From JAGNZR01 sp051652785 (GTDB lineage Bacteria > Fusobacteriota > Fusobacteriia > Fusobacteriales > Fusobacteriaceae), in NCBI GenBank assembly GCA_051652785.1, contig JBOFUX010000048.1, positions 1 to 10,824 on the forward strand: 10,824 nucleotides of DNA. The letters run 5' to 3'. The notes beneath the pieces were generated by a model. The model made no database searches. It saw only the letters and a program-made list of their open reading frames with translations, and was not told where the DNA came from. The translations under genes and the position numbers were made by a program. Shown here piece by piece: positions 7,215 through 10,824 of this stretch; position 1 is the stretch's first letter, and the number at the start of each line of letters is the position of its first letter.

Positions 7215-7784
7215 ATGCCAAAAAAAGCAATTTTTAAAAAGAAACAAATTCATAATAAAGCTTATGAATTATTTGAAAAATATGGATTGGAAGAAATAAC
7301 AGCAAGAAATCTTGCAAAAGCTCTAAATTCTTCTCCAGCACCTATTTATAGTTGCTATGAGTCTATGACTGAATTAAAAGATGAGCTCATAGAAAGAGCC
7401 AAGAAAAAATTTTTAGAGTATTTAATAAATTCTGAAACTGATTTTGTATTTCTTAATATAGGACTTGGTGTTTGTAGATTTGCAAAAGAGGAAAAACAAT
7501 TATTTAAAAGTATTTTTTTTAAAGGTATCTCTTATCGAGACGTAATTAAAGAATTTAAGGAATTAGTTATTTTAGAAATGGAAAAAGATATAAGATTTAA
7601 AGATATAGGAACAGAAATTAGAAATATTATATTTTTAGATTCTTGGATCTATGTTCACGGACTCTCTACTTTAATTGCTACAGGCTACTTTGATGATATT
7701 ACTGAGGAAGAAATAAAAAATAAAATATTTGAAGCACCAGGAGCTCTTTTAAATAAAAGACTAAAAGCGACTACTCAGGGGTAA
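7215..7784 (+). CDS. TetR/AcrR-family transcriptional regulator (WHG-type C-terminal domain)
   Basis: The 189-residue protein has a TetR-type N-terminal DNA-binding domain: helix 1 around residues 10-22, then the helix-turn-helix ITARNLAKALNSSPAPIYSCY (28-48) and a following ELKDELIERA helix. The C-terminal ligand/dimer half contains W144 and VHG (147-149) in a helix followed by a GYFDDITEEEI segment, which resembles the TetR_C WHG domain. The ligand and targets are unknown. GAGGGG around 7198-7203 gives a strong ribosome binding site before the ATG. The gene stands alone on this strand: gat terminator upstream, its own terminator downstream, and convergent to the LysO genes. No divergent neighbour exists, so the usual target-gene clue is missing; autoregulation is an inference. 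Confidence 0.88.
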   Translation: MPKKAIFKKKQIHNKAYELFEKYGLEEITARNLAKALNSSPAPIYSCYESMTELKDELIERAKKKFLEYLINSETDFVFLNIGLGVCRFAKEEKQLFKSIFFKGISYRDVIKEFKELVILEMEKDIRFKDIGTEIRNIIFLDSWIYVHGLSTLIATGYFDDITEEEIKNKIFEAPGALLNKRLKATTQG

Positions 7785-7818
7785 AATATATTCATACTAA
7801 GAAACTTTACAAAAGTAG

Positions 7819-7852
7819 AGGGGAATTTTTAAAATATTTCCCCTTTTTTTTT
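7819..7852 (+). terminator. Intrinsic terminator after the TetR-family gene
   Basis: AGGGGAA (7819-7825) pairs with TTCCCCT (7838-7844) around an AT-only loop, followed at once by a run of nine T (7844-7852). It lies about 35 bp after the stop at 7784. On the minus strand the stem is followed only by CTACTTTTG, so it would be a weaker terminator for the convergent lysO transcript. Confidence 0.85.
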
Positions 7853-7882
7853 ATGTCATGAAATAATTACTTAGGAGATATT

Positions 7883-8488
7883 TTATCCTCCTATATTGTA
7901 TAGAAAAATAAATAATGGTACTATTATTGGAACAAATGCTGATAATACTACTCCAGTAAAAAAAGAAAGTACTGCCGTATCAGAAGTTGTATATTTATTT
8001 ATTATAGGAAGAACTGTATCCATTGCAGGGGCTCCTGCAGAAGATATTGCTTCAAAATATCCTATATTTTTTGCTATAAATGGTATTGATAATATTGCCA
8101 TTAATTCTCTAAATACATTGGTTAAAAATGCCACACTACCAAGTGAAGAACTAACTTTAGATATTTCAATAGCGGAAAGAGAGTACCACCCTAGCCCAGC
8201 TCCTACAGTTACAGATTCTCCCCAATTTAAACTTGTAAATATCGAAGATATTCCCCCTCCTAAAAGAGTACCTATAACAACAGAGATAGGTAAAAACCAT
8301 ATTCTTTTTCCATATTTTTTCAAATTCAAAAATATAGAACTATTTTTTCCCATATCAATTCCAACAAAAAACAAAAGTAAACATAGTCCCAAGTCAATAT
8401 AAAAATCTAGATTTTTAAGTATAAACTCACTTTTGTGAAAAAGACCAAATATTACACCAATTACAATTGAAAAAGAAATACCTAGCAT
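7883..8488 (-). CDS. lysO: LysO-type lysine exporter, C-terminal part (201 aa)
   Basis: This is the larger piece of a LysO (YbjE, Lys_export/DUF340) transporter, an inner-membrane L-lysine exporter in E. coli. Hydrophobic helices run throughout the 201 residues. Family motifs are LFFVGIDMG (39-47), GAGLGWYSLS (96-105), FLTNVFRELMAI (121-132), APAMDTVLP (153-161) and the C-terminal GVVLSAFVPIIVP (179-191). E. coli LysO is one chain of about 299 residues; here residues matching its first third are in the preceding gene. The ATG directly follows the TAA of that gene, in the same frame, with GAGGTG (8495-8500) six bases before it. The two products presumably assemble into one transporter. No terminator with a strong T tract follows; a 6-bp stem overlaps the stop (7872-7893). 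Confidence 0.93.
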   Translation of the reverse strand: MLGISFSIVIGVIFGLFHKSEFILKNLDFYIDLGLCLLLFFVGIDMGKNSSIFLNLKKYGKRIWFLPISVVIGTLLGGGISSIFTSLNWGESVTVGAGLGWYSLSAIEISKVSSSLGSVAFLTNVFRELMAILSIPFIAKNIGYFEAISSAGAPAMDTVLPIINKYTTSDTAVLSFFTGVVLSAFVPIIVPLFIFLYNIGG

Positions 8489-8776
8489 TTATCTCACCTC
8501 TTTTTTTCTAATGATTTTAAACACTATTTTTGTACATAATATACTTCCTACAATAGTAAAAAATGCAATTATAAAACTTTCTAGACCTATTTTATGAAGA
8601 TTAGATAAAATAGTCTCATCTGTTCCTATTTTATATCCCATGGTCCCCAATAAAAAAAATAATGATAATGTCTGTAATTTTCCTGTTCTTTTATCTATGC
8701 TCTTAGGAATAAGCTTTTTTTTAGAAAGATATATTCCAATTAAAATTATTACTACGTACAATAATATTCTTAACAT
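8489..8776 (-). CDS. lysO: LysO-type lysine exporter, N-terminal part (95 aa)
   Basis: The 95-residue membrane protein corresponds to the N-terminal third of LysO: a first helix LLYVVIILIGIYLSKKKLIP (residues 5-24), a second SLFFLLGTMGYKIG (38-51) where the glycine and small residues match the LysO LILFFMGISL segment, and a third helix near residues 67-84 ending in a basic tail. It ends with TAA and the next codon starts the C-terminal part, so a single in-frame stop separates the two. The start is preceded by GGGAG at 8784-8788. An A9 tract (8789-8797 read on this strand) lies just upstream of that site. The 33-bp gap to the upstream 137-residue gene suggests co-transcription. Confidence 0.9.
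   Translation of the reverse strand: MLRILLYVVIILIGIYLSKKKLIPKSIDKRTGKLQTLSLFFLLGTMGYKIGTDETILSNLHKIGLESFIIAFFTIVGSILCTKIVFKIIRKKEVR
8495..8500 (-). promoter_or_regulatory. Internal ribosome binding site for the second LysO gene
   Basis: Read on the minus strand, GAGGTG sits six bases before the ATG at 8488, inside the last codons of the N-terminal gene. It supports a genuine two-gene arrangement with stop-start reinitiation over a recent nonsense mutation. Confidence 0.75.
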
Positions 8777-8809
8777 CTCTCCACTCCCTTTTTTTTTATT
8801 GTCTTATTT

Positions 8810-9223
8810 TTAATTAAAAATATCCTCTACTTTCCATAGTAAATCTGATAATAACTCTTTATAATTTTTTAATTTAGAAATTTTCCAATTCTCCCCATAT
8901 AATTGTATTTCAAATGTTCCAAATTTTTCTCCAAAATTTTCTTTAGTTATTCTTCTTTTATCGTATAAAAGAGCTCTTTTTTCTTGTTTTCCTTCAATTT
9001 CAATAATTAACATTTTTTTTACAAAATCTAATATTTTAACATCAGAAACTTTTTCAATCTCTTCATTTCTTTCATTTCTTGCTTTTCTTCCTTCAGCATT
9101 AATTCTTTTATGTTCAACTCTTATGGCTAACTCTTTTTTTTCCGTTAATCTTTTCTTTTTTTTTATTTTTTTCATAGTGCCGTAAGCTTTTCCTTTTTCC
9201 TTATCTTTACTAATTACATTCAT
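8810..9223 (-). CDS. Highly charged basic protein of unknown function (137 aa)
   Basis: I do not recognise this protein. The first 58 residues are very rich in Lys, Arg and Glu, with a poly-basic core (KKIKKKKRL, residues 18-26), and look helical or disordered with nucleic-acid-binding charge. The C-terminal half (about 60-137) looks like a small folded alpha/beta region: strand-like MLIIEIEG and ALLYDKR, GTFEIQLYGENWKIS, then a helix NYKELLSDLLWKVEDIF. There is no signal peptide or membrane segment. The ATG at 9223 has AGGAG (9230-9234) six bases upstream, which favours it over the Met17 alternative. The gene precedes the LysO pair by 33 bp and may be co-transcribed with it; no functional link is shown. 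Confidence 0.75.
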   Translation of the reverse strand: MNVISKDKEKGKAYGTMKKIKKKKRLTEKKELAIRVEHKRINAEGRKARNERNEEIEKVSDVKILDFVKKMLIIEIEGKQEKRALLYDKRRITKENFGEKFGTFEIQLYGENWKISKLKNYKELLSDLLWKVEDIFN

Positions 9224-9257
9224 ATTTATCTCCTATTATTTTTATTTATTTTTCCTA

Positions 9258-9263
9258 ATTATA
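9258..9263 (-). promoter_or_regulatory. Candidate -10 box for the hypothetical-lysO operon
   Basis: Read on the minus strand this is TATAAT, 34 bases before the start at 9223. No clear -35 is visible at 16-18 bp; that region is AT-only and overlaps the AT hairpin at 9275-9295. Confidence 0.35.
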
Positions 9264-9274
9264 CAATTTATATA

Positions 9275-9295
9275 AAAAAATATATAGTATTTTTT
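9275..9295 (-). terminator. Weak A/U hairpin after the ChrA pair
   Basis: On the minus strand, AAAAAATA and TATTTTTT form an 8-bp stem with a 5-base loop, five bases beyond the TGA of the second ChrA gene. All pairs are A-U. It could be a weak terminator resembling the longer one after gatB; alternatively it is only low-complexity DNA. Confidence 0.35.
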
Positions 9296-9299
9296 AACT

Positions 9300-9824
9300 T
9301 CAATATAATATGATTCCTAAAACTGCAGAAACTAATATAATTTTTACAACACCAACTTTGTATTTTAAAATAGCAACTAATGCTACTAAGAATATTATAT
9401 AGCTATAGTAATCTATAAATATATCAGGTTTCATCAGAGCAAAAGCTGCACCGAATATTAAACCAATAACTGTAGGTCTAAGTCCTATAAAAGCCTTTTC
9501 TACGTATTTAGATTTTTTGAACATTTTTATAAATTTAATTAAAAGGCTCATAACAAGAACAGAAGGCAATACCACACCAAAAGTTGAAGAAATAGATCCT
9601 AAAATAGAGTTTGTTGTTATATAACCAATATACGTTGCTGAATTTATAGATATAGGTCCTGGTGTTACTTGAGATACTGCTATTATATCACTAAATTGAC
9701 TAATTGTTATCCAACTATGATTTCTCACAACCTCCTGTTCTATCATAGAAAGCATGGCGTATCCACCACCAAAACTAAATAATCCTATCTTAAAAAAAGT
9801 TAAAAAGAGTTCTAAGTAAATCAT
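9300..9824 (-). CDS. chrA: Half-size CHR-family transporter, second of a pair (174 aa)
   Basis: This is a single-domain (short-chain) member of the chromate transporter family. The signature FFKIGLFSFGGGYAMLSMIEQEVV lies at residues 10-33, followed by a Trp and the QVTPGPISINSATYIGY block (52-68), then a GVVLPSVLV helix (83-91) and further membrane helices. Single-domain CHR proteins usually occur as tandem pairs that act together; this copy keeps the canonical PGP. Family members export chromate or move related oxyanions; the actual substrate here is unknown. The ATG overlaps the stop of the first copy (ATGA, 9821-9824) and has GGAG at 9833-9836, so translation is coupled. Confidence 0.93.
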   Translation of the reverse strand: MIYLELFLTFFKIGLFSFGGGYAMLSMIEQEVVRNHSWITISQFSDIIAVSQVTPGPISINSATYIGYITTNSILGSISSTFGVVLPSVLVMSLLIKFIKMFKKSKYVEKAFIGLRPTVIGLIFGAAFALMKPDIFIDYYSYIIFLVALVAILKYKVGVVKIILVSAVLGIILY

Positions 9825-10363
9825 ATTTCTTTCTCCTTATTTTTAGAAAAAATATTCCCTAATATCATACTTCCCACTATAAATATAATTGGAGATATTT
9901 TAGTAAAAGCAATAATAACACCTACTATTATAGAAATAATCCATTTTAAAGGTTTTAATTTTATAGTTTTTCCCATTCCTATTGCTGGAGCAATTATAAG
10001 AGCAACTATAGCAGGTTTAATTCCTTTAAATATTGATATGAATAAACTATTATTTTCTAAATTTTTAAAAAAAATAGCTATTATTAATATAATAATAAAA
10101 GATGGTAAAACTGCACCTAAAACTGCCACAAGAATACCTAAGAACCTTTTTAACTTCCAACCAACAAATACTGAAACATTTACTGCTAATGCTCCAGGAC
10201 AGCTCTGAGCTATTCCTAGTACATCTATGAACTCCATTTCTTTCATCCATTTTTTATTATCTACAATATTTTCTTTAATGAGAGGAATCATTGCATATCC
10301 GCCTCCAAGAGTAAATAGACCTATTTTAAAAAATATCATAAAAAATTCTAAATAAAATTTCAT
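9821..10363 (-). CDS. chrA: Half-size CHR-family transporter, first of a pair (180 aa)
   Basis: The partner of the downstream copy. It shows FFKIGLFTLGGGYAMIPLI (residues 10-28), a KKWMKEMEF segment, and QSCPGALAVNVSVFVGW (52-68), with Ala replacing the second proline of the usual PGP. A GAVLPSFIIILII helix and three or four more hydrophobic segments follow, ending in a basic tail (KNKEKEI). The two copies share the same N-terminal signature but differ widely elsewhere, consistent with an old tandem duplication giving a heteromeric transporter. AGGGAGGA (10366-10373) is a strong ribosome binding site. The tRNA-cluster terminator lies only about 20 bases upstream, which leaves little room for a separate promoter. 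Confidence 0.93.
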   Translation of the reverse strand: MKFYLEFFMIFFKIGLFTLGGGYAMIPLIKENIVDNKKWMKEMEFIDVLGIAQSCPGALAVNVSVFVGWKLKRFLGILVAVLGAVLPSFIIILIIAIFFKNLENNSLFISIFKGIKPAIVALIIAPAIGMGKTIKLKPLKWIISIIVGVIIAFTKISPIIFIVGSMILGNIFSKNKEKEI

Positions 10364-10376
10364 TGTCCTCCCTAAT

Positions 10377-10382
10377 TTTATA
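10377..10382 (-). promoter_or_regulatory. Possible -10 box for the ChrA pair, overlapping the tRNA terminator
   Basis: On the minus strand this is TATAAA, 13 bases before the ATG. Its -35 region would fall in the terminator hairpin and shows no consensus match. The leader would be extremely short. Offered only because no other promoter space exists between the tRNA genes and chrA. Confidence 0.2.
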
Positions 10383-10409
10383 AAAAAAAAAAGTAGATAT
10401 TATCTACTT
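10382..10409 (-). terminator. Intrinsic terminator of the tRNA operon
   Basis: On the minus strand, AAGTAGATA (10409-10401) pairs with TATCTACTT (10399-10391) across a one-base centre, so the real loop is a few bases, followed by a long T tract formed by the A11 run at 10382-10392. It starts 16 bases after the 3' end of tRNA-Thr. Confidence 0.8.
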
Positions 10410-10424
10410 AAAATTATTAAAAAG

Positions 10425-10500
<76 letters not shown>

Positions 10501-10516
10501 AAAATAAATTTGAAAA

Positions 10517-10593
10517 TGGCGGGAGTGACGAGGCTCGAACTCGCGACCTCATGCGTGACAGGCATGCGCTCTAACCAACTGAGCTACACCCCC
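10517..10593 (-). tRNA. tRNA-Asp (anticodon GTC)
   Basis: 77 bases: acceptor GGGGGTG/CACTCCC with one G-U pair (4-69), D stem GCTC/GAGC, anticodon stem CATGC/GCATG with loop CTGTCAC, T arm with TTCGAGC, discriminator G73 (an Asp identity base) and encoded CCA. G1-C72 marks it as a non-substrate for GatCAB in the usual scheme. Confidence 0.97.
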
Positions 10594-10604
10594 AAAAATT
10601 TAAA

Positions 10605-10680
10605 TGGTGGTCACAACAGGACTTGAACCTGTGACCCCCTGCTTGTAAGGCAGGTGCTCTCCCAACTGAGCTATGCGACC
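10605..10680 (-). tRNA. tRNA-Val (anticodon TAC)
   Basis: 76 bases: acceptor GGTCGCA/TGTGACC with one G-U pair (5-68), anticodon stem CCTGC/GCAGG with loop CTTACAA, T arm ACAGG-TTCAAGT-CCTGT, discriminator A and encoded CCA. Only 5 bases separate it from tRNA-Glu upstream, so the transcript must be processed. Confidence 0.97.
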
Positions 10681-10685
10681 ATTTC

Positions 10686-10760
10686 TGGTACCCCGTAGGG
10701 GAATTGAACCCCTGTTTACAGAGTGAAAATCTGTTGTCCTCACCACTGGACGAACGGGGC
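10686..10760 (-). tRNA. tRNA-Glu (anticodon TTC)
   Basis: 75 bases: acceptor GCCCCGT/ACGGGGT, D stem GTCC/GGAC, anticodon stem ACAGA/TCTGT with loop TTTTCAC, a four-base variable loop, T arm AGGGG-TTCAATT-CCCCT, discriminator A and encoded CCA. The first acceptor pair is a G1-U72 wobble in place of the usual G1-C72. Confidence 0.96.
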
Positions 10761-10769
10761 ACTCTGATT

Positions 10770-10824
10770 TGGTGCGTCATACAGGACTTGAACCTGTGGC
10801 AACACGATTAAAAGTCGTGTGCTC
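10770..10824 (-). tRNA. tRNA-Lys (anticodon TTT), partial
   Basis: The 3' 55 bases are visible: end of the D stem (GAGC), anticodon stem CACGA/TCGTG region with loop CTTTTAA, T arm ACAGG-TTCAAGT-CCTGT, acceptor strand ATGACGC, discriminator A and encoded CCA. The 5' part runs off the window end. Nine bases separate it from tRNA-Glu. Confidence 0.95.

Noticed and set aside
7872..7893. TAGGAG/CTCCTA inverted repeat as a lysO terminator
   Set aside because: The stem is only 6 bp with a 10-base loop, overlaps the stop codon and lacks a following T tract on the minus strand.
7896..8402. 168-codon plus-strand open frame opposite lysO
   Set aside because: The opposite strand encodes clear LysO motifs; this frame is its shadow.
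8777..8809. Lysine riboswitch ahead of lysO
   Set aside because: The gap to the upstream gene is 33 bp, far too short for an L-box, and the 76-bp leader at 9224-9299 is also too short and AT-only.
8806..8821. Perfect 16-base AT palindrome at the end of the 137-residue gene
   Set aside because: It is all A/T, spans the stop codon and has no T tract of its own; chance is likely at this composition.
10571..10780. 69-codon open frame across the tRNA genes
   Set aside because: It reads through three tRNA genes on their own strand; the cloverleafs explain the sequence.

Overview
The window is a very AT-rich chromosomal segment with dense operons, strong AGGAG-type ribosome binding sites and CCA-encoding tRNA genes. 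Together with the gene repertoire (GatCAB, ScpB, MreB, a two-gene LysO and paired half-size ChrA proteins) it fits a member of the Fusobacteriota such as Fusobacterium or Cetobacterium. A low-GC clostridium is the main alternative. This assignment is inference; there is no rRNA in the window to settle it.

Bases 1-6946 (+ strand) look like one long transcription unit: a 5'-truncated membrane/coiled-coil protein, then maf, mreB, scpB, rluB, gatC, gatA and gatB. Gaps are at most about 50 bp and several junctions overlap (4 bp before maf, 20 bp between scpB and rluB, 1 bp between gatC and gatA). The unit mixes cell shape and housecleaning (Maf, MreB), chromosome condensation (ScpB), rRNA modification (RsuA/RluB-type pseudouridine synthase) and tRNA-dependent amidation (GatCAB). 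Its promoter lies upstream of the window. It ends at a perfect 26-bp hairpin made almost entirely of A-U pairs (6950-7005).

Bases 7006-7852 (+) hold a single TetR-family regulator with its own candidate extended -10 promoter, a candidate palindromic operator in the leader, and a good intrinsic terminator.

Bases 7883-9223 (- strand) hold a probable small operon: a basic, highly charged protein of unknown function, then the two halves of a LysO-type lysine exporter. The halves abut as TAA-ATG in the same reading frame. Bases 9300-10363 (-) hold a translationally coupled pair of half-size CHR-family (chromate-type) transporters.

Bases 10425-10824 (-) hold a tRNA cluster transcribed Lys-Glu-Val-Asp-Thr; tRNA-Lys runs off the window. 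It is followed by an intrinsic terminator that sits immediately before the first ChrA gene.

Most of the window is conserved housekeeping DNA. I see no CRISPR, insertion sequence, phage or defence system. The most notable points are the membrane protein with an FtsK-4TM-like layout but no motor, the single-stop split of LysO, and the ChrA pair whose only promoter space overlaps a tRNA terminator.
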